Shown here: positions 1 through 5,335 of the stretch, one piece after another
How the letters are laid out: every line of letters starts with the position of its first letter
Position numbering within the stretch: position 1 is the stretch's first letter
Assembly: GCA_027039295.1 (NCBI GenBank)
Contig: JALWEW010000002.1
Span: 1 to 5,928, forward strand
DNA: 5,928 nt
Source of the DNA: Acidilobaceae archaeon
GTDB taxonomy: Archaea > Thermoproteota > Thermoprotei_A > Sulfolobales > Acidilobaceae
Direction of reading: 5' to 3'
Notes under the pieces: model-generated
Seen by the model: the letters and a program-made list of their open reading frames with translations, nothing else
Databases searched by the model: none
What the model was told of the DNA's origin: nothing
Program-made: the position numbers and the translations under genes

Positions 1-3
1 GTG

Positions 4-738
4 CTATCCCTCCGCCACGTGCACCACTATCGCGTCTCCCGGCGTGCTCACCGGGGGCTTCGGCACGGCCGCCGGGGCTGCGGGGGCGTGGGCTGGCTGG
101 GGCTTCTTCTCCTCGCCGCGGCCCGCCACGCCGGTCGAGGCGGCCTGGAGGGTCTTCTCGAGCTTGTCTAGGATCCTCTTGGCGTCCTCTCTCTCCTTGG
201 TGAGGGCGTCGCGGAGCCTCCTCAGGTGGTTTATGCTCTGGGTGTAGTGGGCCTCCCCGACCTCGCCGCTGAAGTAGAGCATCTTCAGGCTCGCTATGGC
301 TCTGGCTACGTGTAGGGACTCGTCGCTTATCTCGTCTATCCTCCTCTTGATGGTCTCCTTCGCCTCCTCCGCTAGCCTCTTCAGCTTCTTGATCTCCTCC
401 GCCAGCCTAAGCTTGAATGAGGCCACGACTTCGCTGGGCAGGTCGCCGCCCTCTATGGACTCTATGGCCTTCCTCCTCTTGTAGGCCCTGTCGAGGGCCT
501 CTATCACCTTGACGGCCTTGTGCTTCCACTCCGGCACTATGAGGAGCTTGCCGTCCCCTATCTTGACCCTGTCGGCCTCGACCTTCTCTATGCTTCTATC
601 GGCGAGCTTCACCTCGACGGCCTCCACTACCCCCTCGACGTCGCTGTAGAAGCTCACGAGCACACCGAGGGTCCTGCCGTACTCGTCCTCCACCTCCCTG
701 CCGGTGTACTTTGAGATCATATCCACAGTCACGGGCAT
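4..738 (-). CDS. cdvA: CdvA, membrane-recruiting scaffold of archaeal ESCRT cell division
   Basis: In Sulfolobus, CdvA forms filaments at mid-cell and recruits ESCRT-III to the membrane. This 244-residue protein has the family architecture. A PRC-barrel-like beta-rich domain spans about residues 1-70 (YTGREVEDEYGRTLG near the start, LLIVPEW at its end). A long charged helical/coiled-coil region covers about 73-200. A Pro/Ala-rich linker follows (about 205-230), then a short C-terminal peptide with a hydrophobic strand (AIVVHV, 236-241), matching the ESCRT-III-binding (E3B) tail by position and character. The ATG at 738 was chosen because GAGGTG lies 7 bases upstream and because MPVTVDMISKYTG is the expected family N-terminus; the frame is open back to a GTG at 771, which would put the start almost on the TATA element. 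It is divergent from the ESCRT-III gene. The stop (TAG) is 3 bases from the window edge, so what lies downstream is unseen. Confidence 0.93.
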   Translation of the reverse strand: MPVTVDMISKYTGREVEDEYGRTLGVLVSFYSDVEGVVEAVEVKLADRSIEKVEADRVKIGDGKLLIVPEWKHKAVKVIEALDRAYKRRKAIESIEGGDLPSEVVASFKLRLAEEIKKLKRLAEEAKETIKRRIDEISDESLHVARAIASLKMLYFSGEVGEAHYTQSINHLRRLRDALTKEREDAKRILDKLEKTLQAASTGVAGRGEEKKPQPAHAPAAPAAVPKPPVSTPGDAIVVHVAEG

Positions 739-745
739 ACCCTCG

Positions 746-751
746 CACCTC
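746..751 (-). promoter_or_regulatory. Shine-Dalgarno site of cdvA
   Basis: GAGGTG on the minus strand, 7 bases upstream of the ATG at 738. It decides the start against in-frame ATG (753) and GTG (771) codons farther upstream; the ATG at 753 actually abuts this site. Confidence 0.75.
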
Positions 752-774
752 ATCGCAGAGGTCCGCGGCACCCC

Positions 775-780
775 ATTATA
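775..780 (-). promoter_or_regulatory. TATA-like box A of cdvA, possibly shared with the ESCRT-III gene
   Basis: TATAAT on the minus strand (ATTATA on plus), the only AT-rich hexamer in a GC-rich gap. With the usual archaeal spacing of about 25 bases, transcription would begin near 752, giving a leader of about 14 bases that just includes the Shine-Dalgarno site. The element is flanked symmetrically by CCCC (771-774) and GGGG (781-784). No other convincing box A was seen for the divergent plus-strand gene, so it may work in both directions; from this site the plus transcript would start near 804 with a leader of about 57 bases. Confidence 0.55.
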
Positions 781-850
781 GGGGGGCTAGCCTGCGTGTT
801 ACCTAGCCTCACGCCCCACTACCCCACGAGGACCACTAGGCCCCTGGGAC

Positions 851-856
851 GGTGAG
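851..856 (+). promoter_or_regulatory. Shine-Dalgarno site of the ESCRT-III gene
   Basis: GGTGAG, ending 4 bases before the ATG at 861. The in-frame GTG at 852 is part of this site and is therefore unlikely to be the start codon. Confidence 0.65.
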
Positions 857-860
857 CGGC

Positions 861-1532
861 ATGGGACTAGCTGACTGGGCTAGGAGGTGGGACTCGCCCC
901 CGAGGAGGGAGACTGTGGGTGAGAAGATCAAGCAGTTCGTCAGCCCGCCACCCCCGGTTAAGGTCCAGATACTGAATGCGAACTACAAGATCGCGGCTCA
1001 GATAAGCAAGCTCGACTTCAGCCTAGCCAAGCTGACGAGCTATGATAAGAGCCTCTTCGAGAAGGTGGTAGACGCCCTGGTCCAGGGCGACAAGGCGAAG
1101 GCCGCCATGTACGCCAACGAGGTCGCCGAGGTAAGGAAGATGGCTAAGACCCTGCTCACCATACGCTACGCCCTCGAGAGGGTGAAGCTCAGGCTCGAGA
1201 CCGCCCTCGTGGTAGGCGACACCATGAGGCACCTAGCACCCGCCGTTGCAGCCCTAAAGCAGGTCACCGGCTACATGAAGGGTATGATGCCCGACGTATT
1301 CACGGAGCTGATAGAGGTCGAGGAGAGCCTGAACGTGGCCATGATGCAGATGACGGCGAGCGCCCCCGTGCACCTCAGCAGCGAGTACGTGAGCGAGGAG
1401 GCGAGGAAGATACTCCAGGAGGCCAGCGTCGTGGCGGAGCAGAGGCTCAAGCAGGAGTTCCCCGAGCTACCCAACCTGCAGGCCCCCACGGCCCTCAAGG
1501 ACCTCGAGGCCACGGTCGAGGAGGGCAAGTAG
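861..1532 (+). CDS. cdvB: ESCRT-III (Snf7-like) cell-division protein, CdvB family without winged helix
   Basis: Filament-forming ESCRT-III subunit that constricts membranes at division and vesicle budding in ESCRT-type Archaea. The 223-residue protein starts with a basic segment (about 1-30) and a Pro-rich stretch (PPPP, 29-32). The ESCRT-III core follows: a long helical hairpin at about 33-118 with the family-typical FEKVV, MYANEVAEVRKM and ALERVKLRLET segments, then helices at about 120-140, 143-166 and 177-198. Next comes a MIM2-like motif FPELPNLQAP (200-209), the type of segment bound by the MIT domain of the CdvC/Vps4 ATPase. Only 14 residues follow it. Sulfolobus CdvB continues into a winged helix that binds CdvA; this protein does not, so it resembles CdvB1/CdvB2-type paralogues in domain content. 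It is divergent from cdvA. The ATG at 861 is preferred over the GTG at 852. The family is secure; the paralogue class is not. Confidence 0.92.
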   Translation: MGLADWARRWDSPPRRETVGEKIKQFVSPPPPVKVQILNANYKIAAQISKLDFSLAKLTSYDKSLFEKVVDALVQGDKAKAAMYANEVAEVRKMAKTLLTIRYALERVKLRLETALVVGDTMRHLAPAVAALKQVTGYMKGMMPDVFTELIEVEESLNVAMMQMTASAPVHLSSEYVSEEARKILQEASVVAEQRLKQEFPELPNLQAPTALKDLEATVEEGK

Positions 1533-1544
1533 CCCAGTAGCCTA

Positions 1545-1569
1545 GGCGGGCGCCCCCCGGGCGCCCGCC
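1545..1569. terminator. GC-rich hairpin between convergent genes
   Basis: A perfect 10-base inverted repeat (GGCGGGCGCC at 1545-1554, GGCGCCCGCC at 1560-1569) with a 5-base loop, followed directly by the palindrome CCCCCGGGGG (1571-1580). Together they fill nearly all of the 48 bases between the stop codons of the ESCRT-III gene and the opposing ribonuclease gene. There is no T-tract, which archaeal polymerase usually needs to terminate, so it may be a 3'-end stability or processing element, or a barrier to convergent transcription. Confidence 0.45.
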
Positions 1570-1580
1570 GCCCCCGGGGG

Positions 1581-2858
1581 CTAGTTTAGGGGTATGGCCT
1601 CCCCATTCTCTGGTATGTAGACTTCGACGCCGAGTTTCTCCTGTATCTCCCTCGCCAGGACCTGCTGGCCGTCGTACTCGCCGTGTACCAGTATGACCCT
1701 CTCGAGGCCCCGCAGCTGTCTGAGGGCTTGGAGGATCCCGTTCCTGTCCGTGTGGCTCGAGAAGTCGAACCACTCGAGCCTGGCCTTGAGGGGCTCGTCG
1801 GCCTCACCGTAGAGGCCCTCCTCGACCAGCCTCCTGCCCGGGGTCCCTGGGGGCTGGAATGAGACTAGGAAGACGGCGTTCCTCGGGTCGCTCCCGAGCC
1901 TCTTGAGGTAGTAGAGGCTGGGGCCGCCCTTGAGGGTGCCGGCGCTCGAGACTATTACGCCCGGCTTCTTCAGGGCCCTCCTCCTGTCGCTCCAGCCCCT
2001 CACTATCCTGTAGTCCATCAGGGCCCTCCTGAGGAGGCCTGGCTCCCTGAGGTACTCCGGGTGGGAGGCGTAGAGGTCCGCGACCTGCCTCGACATGCCG
2101 TCTAGCCACACGGGGTACTCGAACTCCCTCTCGGCGAGGAGCGAGATTATCTCCTGGCTCCTGGAGACGCTGAACGCTGGCACGAGCACGGTGCCCCCGG
2201 CCTCCACTACCTCCCTGACGGCCTTGTAGAACCTCTCCTCCGTCTCCCTCCTGTTGGGGTGGGTGTAGGCGGAGTATGTGGACTCGACTATAGCAACGTC
2301 AACCTTCAGGCCCTCGAAGCTAGCTGGGCCCATGAGCTTCGTCTCCACGGTGTTCATGTCGCTGGTGTAGAGGATCCTCGAGCCGTCTACCTCGACGAGC
2401 ACGGCGGCGCTCCCCGGTATGTGGCCGTTGTAGACTAGCCTCAGGGTGAAGTCGCCTGCCTCGACCTCCTCGCCGTAGCCCACGGCCTCGGCGGCGTCCA
2501 GCATCATGTCGACGACCTGCTCGTCGAAGGGTAGGAATGGCCCGTTGAGCTTGATCATATCCATGAGGAGGAGCCTGGAGACCTCGAGGGTCAGGGGCGT
2601 CGCTATGAGCCTAGGCCTCACGCTCACGTAGAGCATGGGGGCCGCTCCCACGTGGTCCAGGTGGCTGTGAGTTATGACCACGGCCTCGAGGTCCCTGGGC
2701 CTTATGTGGCCTGGGAAGAGTGGGCGGTCCTCCTCGTCGAAGTTAACGCCGTAGTCGAGGAGCACGGCCTTACCGCTACCATTCCACACGGCTATGGCGG
2801 CCCTGCCAACCTCACGGCCGCTGCCAAGCACCTCAACCCTCGCGCCCAACAGCATCAC
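1581..2858 (-). CDS. beta-CASP metallo-beta-lactamase ribonuclease (archaeal CPSF-like, aCPSF2 type)
   Basis: Zinc-dependent ribonuclease related to CPSF-73 and RNase J, expected in cytosolic mRNA 3'-end processing or decay. In the 425-residue longest form, all catalytic motifs are present: HSHLDH (H64, H66, D68, H69), H146 in GHIPGSA, D167 in TSDMN, then beta-CASP motif A (E192 in ESTY), motif B (H369 in FSSHTD) and motif C (H392 in VHGE). The beta-CASP insert lies at about 200-345, with SSAGTLKGGP and SFQPPGTPGR. There are no N-terminal KH domains, which separates it from the larger aCPSF1, and the THSHLDHVG form is CPSF-like more than RNase J-like. The start is uncertain. GTG (2858) and ATG (2855) lie within a GGTGAT Shine-Dalgarno-like site, so TTG at 2849, beginning before GARVEVLGSG, is a serious alternative. 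The gene converges on the ESCRT-III gene and is divergent from the oxidoreductase. Confidence 0.92.
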   Translation of the reverse strand: MMLLGARVEVLGSGREVGRAAIAVWNGSGKAVLLDYGVNFDEEDRPLFPGHIRPRDLEAVVITHSHLDHVGAAPMLYVSVRPRLIATPLTLEVSRLLLMDMIKLNGPFLPFDEQVVDMMLDAAEAVGYGEEVEAGDFTLRLVYNGHIPGSAAVLVEVDGSRILYTSDMNTVETKLMGPASFEGLKVDVAIVESTYSAYTHPNRRETEERFYKAVREVVEAGGTVLVPAFSVSRSQEIISLLAEREFEYPVWLDGMSRQVADLYASHPEYLREPGLLRRALMDYRIVRGWSDRRRALKKPGVIVSSAGTLKGGPSLYYLKRLGSDPRNAVFLVSFQPPGTPGRRLVEEGLYGEADEPLKARLEWFDFSSHTDRNGILQALRQLRGLERVILVHGEYDGQQVLAREIQEKLGVEVYIPENGEAIPLN

Positions 2859-2859
2859 C
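2854..2859 (-). promoter_or_regulatory. Possible Shine-Dalgarno site inside the ribonuclease start region
   Basis: GGTGAT on the minus strand, ending 4 bases before a TTG codon at 2849. It includes the GTG and overlaps the ATG that would otherwise be read as starts, so it makes the TTG a plausible initiation codon. Confidence 0.4.
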
Positions 2860-2927
2860 TAACCGCAAGCATCTCTGAGCCCTGGTGGCTTGTCCCACCA
2901 CTACACATTGGGCTGGCCCTCTAGGGG

Positions 2928-2934
2928 TTATATT
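2928..2934 (-). promoter_or_regulatory. Candidate box A for the ribonuclease gene
   Basis: AATATAA on the minus strand in a GC-rich context. It predicts transcription starting near 2906 and a leader of about 50 bases. The element reads TTATATT on the plus strand and could also serve the oxidoreductase gene, although a better placed element for that gene lies at 2971-2977. Confidence 0.45.
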
Positions 2935-2970
2935 CCAGGCCACCCCGGCCCGGCGGGCCTCTTACCCTGC

Positions 2971-2977
2971 GTTAAAT
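2971..2977 (+). promoter_or_regulatory. Candidate box A for the oxidoreductase gene
   Basis: GTTAAAT in an otherwise GC-rich stretch, about 55 bases upstream of the chosen TTG start. The expected transcription start is near 3000, giving a leader of about 29 bases that includes the Shine-Dalgarno site at 3015-3021. Confidence 0.45.
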
Positions 2978-3014
2978 CCCCCGACGCAGACCCTTCTAGG
3001 CGGCCCACCAGCAA

Positions 3015-3021
3015 GAGGGTG
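3015..3021 (+). promoter_or_regulatory. Shine-Dalgarno site of the oxidoreductase gene
   Basis: GAGGGTG, 7 bases before a TTG codon at 3029. It decides the start: translation from here begins directly before the FAD-binding strand, whereas the in-frame GTG at 2885 would add 48 residues of unstructured, non-homologous-looking sequence. Confidence 0.65.
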
Positions 3022-3028
3022 CAGGGGC

Positions 3029-4312
3029 TTGTTTGACTACATAGTAGTGGGGGCGGGCATAGTAGGCCTCTCAACAGCCTACCACATCAAGAGGCTCGAC
3101 CCCGGGGCCTCGGTGCTCGTGATAGACAAGGCCCCAGGCCCGGGCGGCGGTGACACCGGCAGGAGCGCCGCGGCGTTCAGAGCGTTCTTCACTAACAAGG
3201 CTAACATGCTTCTCTCCAAGTCAAGCATAGCCTTCTACAGGAGCGTCCAGGAGGCTGGCTTCGACTTGGGGATGAGGTTCATCGGCTACCTATGGCTCGT
3301 CGACAGGAGGGCCCAGCCGAGGGTCGACGCTGCCCTGAGGCACGCCGACGCCCTGGGTCTGCCCTATGAGAGGGTGGACCTGGGCCTCGTGGAGGAGAGG
3401 CTTGGCCTCAGGGCCTCGGTTAGGGGGCTCGAGGAGGCCGAGCTCATGGGCCTTGACGACGTGGGTGAGGCCATCCTAGTCAAGGAGGCGGGCATACTGG
3501 ACCCGGATAGGCTGGTAGAGTACTACTACGAGAAGCTGAGGTCGATGGGCGTCGAGTTCCGCTTCGGCTCTAGGGTAGTGGATTTCATAGTAGAGCCCAG
3601 GAGGCCCCTGGGCATAGAGGGGGAGCCCCTCCCCTGGCAGGACTCCAGGGTCTCCGGCGTGAGGCTAGAGGGGGGCCTCGAGGCCAGGGCCCGCCGTAAG
3701 GTGATAGCAGCCCTCGGGGCCTGGTCGGACCAAGCCCTACGCGCTATAGGCGTTGACCCCGTTAGCAAGCCGAAGAAGAGGCAGATCTTCGTTGTGAGGG
3801 CCTCCACGGGCGAGCTATCCAGGATCCTCCACGCTAGGGGCTTCAACGCCGAGGGGGTAATGCCGTTCACCATACTCCCGAGGGACGTCCTCATCAGGCC
3901 CGAGCCCAGGGAGGAGGCCTTCTGGATAGGCCTCAGCGACAACCTAGGCAGGCCCTTCAAGCTCGAGGAGCCCCCGGCGCCCGAGGAGCACTACTACACC
4001 CTCGGGATCCTCCCGGTGCTCTCAGCCTACATGCCGGCCTTCGAGGGCCTATACCCGGAGACCAGCTGGGCTGGCCACTACGACATGAGCCCCGACGGCC
4101 TACCAGTAGTCTACGAGCCATTCGACTCCGACCTGATAGTGGCCTGCGGCACAAGCGGGAGCGGCATAATGAAGGGCGACGCCATAGGCAGGGTGGCGGC
4201 CAGCCTAGCCCTGGGCCTCGAGGAGGCCGAGCTGGCGGATGGCTCAACCATGCCGGTAGCCTGGCTGGGAGTCCAGGGCAGGATGGCCGAGAGGGAGCTG
4301 CTAATAATATGA
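3029..4312 (+). CDS. FAD-dependent oxidoreductase, DAO (D-amino acid oxidase/sarcosine oxidase-like) family
   Basis: Flavoenzyme of the DAO fold, which oxidises amines or amino acids such as glycine derivatives, D-amino acids or proline; the substrate here cannot be told. The 427-residue protein begins with the dinucleotide-binding strand-turn-helix (VVGAGIVG, GxGxxG at residues 8-13) and an acidic residue closing the second strand (D33 in VIDK). A Gly/Arg-rich flavin loop follows (GGGDTGRSAAAFR, about 39-51). The C-terminal FAD motif comprises SPDGLPVV (about 354-361) and GTSGSGIMKGDAIGR (about 374-388). In sarcosine oxidase-type relatives the latter is often GxSGHGF; here the His position is Ser. 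The length fits the family. The gene stands alone between a divergent ribonuclease and a convergent peptidase, so context does not suggest a pathway or partner subunit. No signal peptide is visible, so it is probably cytosolic. The TTG start follows the Shine-Dalgarno and domain evidence. Confidence 0.88.
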   Translation: MFDYIVVGAGIVGLSTAYHIKRLDPGASVLVIDKAPGPGGGDTGRSAAAFRAFFTNKANMLLSKSSIAFYRSVQEAGFDLGMRFIGYLWLVDRRAQPRVDAALRHADALGLPYERVDLGLVEERLGLRASVRGLEEAELMGLDDVGEAILVKEAGILDPDRLVEYYYEKLRSMGVEFRFGSRVVDFIVEPRRPLGIEGEPLPWQDSRVSGVRLEGGLEARARRKVIAALGAWSDQALRAIGVDPVSKPKKRQIFVVRASTGELSRILHARGFNAEGVMPFTILPRDVLIRPEPREEAFWIGLSDNLGRPFKLEEPPAPEEHYYTLGILPVLSAYMPAFEGLYPETSWAGHYDMSPDGLPVVYEPFDSDLIVACGTSGSGIMKGDAIGRVAASLALGLEEAELADGSTMPVAWLGVQGRMAERELLII

Positions 4313-4340
4313 GAAGCCCCCAGAGACCCCCCGGGGAGCC

Positions 4341-4372
4341 TGCGGGGCCCGCAAAAGATCCCGGGGCCCGGG
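4341..4372. repeat. Pair of GC-rich palindromes between convergent genes
   Basis: Two 13-base odd palindromes, TGCGGGGCCCGCA (4341-4353) and CCCGGGGCCCGGG (4360-4372), share the core CGGGGCCCG (4343-4351 and 4362-4370). The two cores can also pair with each other as a 9-base stem with one central G-G mismatch and a 10-base loop. A smaller palindrome CCCCGGGG lies at 4329-4336. They occupy the gap between the stops of the oxidoreductase and peptidase genes and may act as a 3'-end or terminator-like structure. No T-tract is visible. Confidence 0.45.
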
Positions 4373-4403
4373 TCGTACTAGGCGTGCTCGTGGCCCTGGA
4401 GGC

Positions 4404-5303
4404 CTACTTGGTGGGTGCCTGGTGCCTCCTCTCGACTGGCGCTCCTGGCACGTACTCCACGCCGGGCCTCATGGCGGACTCCTGGGGGTACAGCTCCATT
4501 AGCTCGTAGACCTCGGGTGGCAGCTCGGTTTTGACGTTCTCGAAGCCCAGTGCCTTGAGCTCGTCCACGGTTATTGGGTAGTCGTGGGTGTAGTAGCCGC
4601 TCACCAGCCTGTCGGCTATCTCGGCGGCCTTCTCGGGTGGGAACTTGTCCTCCAGTAGCTCCGTCACGAACCTCTTCATCTGCTCGAGGGCCTTCCTCGC
4701 GACGTCCGCTAGTATGAGTGTGTCGTCGCTGGCGTCCTTCCCCTTCATCTCGGCCACCCTTATTATAGAGGGGGCCGGGTAGACCTTGCCGCCCGCGCTT
4801 ATCTGGGGGTCGACGGGGCCGAGGACGGCGTTGGGGTCCATCCATATCTCATCGGCCGCCAGAGCTATCAGGGTGCCGCCGCTCATGGCGTAGTGTGGTA
4901 CCACGACTATCTTCTTACCCCGGTGCCTCTTGAGGGCCCTGGCTATCTGGCTTGCGGCAAGCACAAGGCCCCCGGGGGTGTGGAGTATCATCACTATGGG
5001 CGTCCCCTCGGGGGTCTGCCTTATGGCCCTGAGCACCTGCTCGCTATCCTCTATGGTTATGTACCTGTAGAGGGGTATCCCCAGGAGGGATAGCCTCTCC
5101 TGCCTGTGTATCATCGTTATAACCTTGGCCCCCAGCCTGGCCTCGAGCCTCCTAATGAGGGCCAGCCTCGCGGCGTGGAGCTGGCGCATCCTTATGTAGG
5201 GGCTCATTGCGGCGAAGATGAACCAGAGGAGGAATATCGTCCAGAGGATGTCGCTATACGCTGGATAGTAGGCCGCAGCTCCTCCGGCCAACGCGTGGGC
5301 CAC
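4404..5303 (-). CDS. SDH-family Clp-fold serine peptidase, membrane anchored
   Basis: Predicted membrane-bound serine endopeptidase of the serine dehydrogenase proteinase (SDH) family, with a ClpP/crotonase-like fold; expected role is cleavage of membrane or membrane-associated proteins. In the 299-residue longest form a transmembrane segment lies at about 17-36 (LWTIFLLWFIF core), followed by a basic stretch and the Clp-fold domain at about 75-270. Visible family motifs are HTPGG (108-112, oxyanion-loop region), the nucleophile motif YAMSGGT (S141), LGPVDPQ (D165) and YYTHDYPI (H240), so a Ser-Asp-His triad is plausible. The C-terminal tail is Pro-rich. The start is uncertain: GTG at 5303 lies at the position expected for a nearly leaderless transcript, but it is part of AGGTGG, which sits 8 bases before an in-frame TTG at 5291. 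The isomerase gene ends 31 bases upstream on the same strand. No stomatin-like partner gene is in the window. Confidence 0.88.
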   Translation of the reverse strand: MAHALAGGAAAYYPAYSDILWTIFLLWFIFAAMSPYIRMRQLHAARLALIRRLEARLGAKVITMIHRQERLSLLGIPLYRYITIEDSEQVLRAIRQTPEGTPIVMILHTPGGLVLAASQIARALKRHRGKKIVVVPHYAMSGGTLIALAADEIWMDPNAVLGPVDPQISAGGKVYPAPSIIRVAEMKGKDASDDTLILADVARKALEQMKRFVTELLEDKFPPEKAAEIADRLVSGYYTHDYPITVDELKALGFENVKTELPPEVYELMELYPQESAMRPGVEYVPGAPVERRHQAPTK

Positions 5304-5305
5304 CT
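5300..5305 (-). promoter_or_regulatory. Possible Shine-Dalgarno site of the peptidase gene
   Basis: AGGTGG on the minus strand, 8 bases before the TTG at 5291. It includes the GTG at 5303, so either that GTG starts a leaderless message or this is a ribosome site for the TTG. Confidence 0.4.
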
Positions 5306-5327
5306 AATAATCAGGTACTAGAAGGGG

Positions 5328-5335
5328 TTTTTAAC
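5328..5335 (-). promoter_or_regulatory. Candidate box A of the peptidase gene
   Basis: GTTAAAAA on the minus strand, the most AT-rich spot in the region, centred about 28 bases upstream of the GTG at 5303. Transcription would begin at about 5305. Its first base is the last base of the isomerase TAG stop codon (5335-5337), so the peptidase probably has its own promoter although it follows the isomerase in the same direction. Confidence 0.55.

Noticed and set aside
739..760. A C-box-like GCGATGA on the minus strand upstream of cdvA, hinting at a C/D box guide RNA.
   Set aside because: It has one mismatch to RUGAUGA, and I found no D, D' or C' boxes at suitable spacing; the bases are explained by the cdvA leader and Shine-Dalgarno site.
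739..771. An 11-residue N-terminal extension of CdvA from a GTG at 771.
   Set aside because: It begins 4 bases from the TATA-like element and upstream of the expected transcription start, and the family N-terminus begins at the ATG at 738 with a good Shine-Dalgarno site.
1023..1773. Several long open frames antisense to the ESCRT-III and ribonuclease genes (for example 1495-1773 and 1804-2109).
   Set aside because: They are shadow frames of GC-rich coding sequence, rich in Arg/Gly/Pro, overlapping genes with complete family motifs.
4..2858. A functional link between the cdv pair and the convergent CPSF-like ribonuclease as a new system.
   Set aside because: The genes converge on separate strands with a structured gap between them and have no known shared process; adjacency alone in a compact genome is not evidence.
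2885..3028. A 48-residue N-terminal extension of the oxidoreductase from a GTG at 2885.
   Set aside because: The extension precedes the FAD-binding strand, looks non-homologous and runs through both candidate promoters; GAGGGTG with a 7-base gap supports the TTG at 3029.
4309..4509. A 66-codon plus-strand frame whose ATG overlaps the oxidoreductase stop (ATGA) and which encodes a hydrophobic stretch.
   Set aside because: The ATGA overlap is tempting, but more than half of the frame is antisense to the well supported peptidase C-terminus, the first part runs through the GC-rich palindromes, and the product has no recognisable family. Transcript or conservation data would be needed to revive it.
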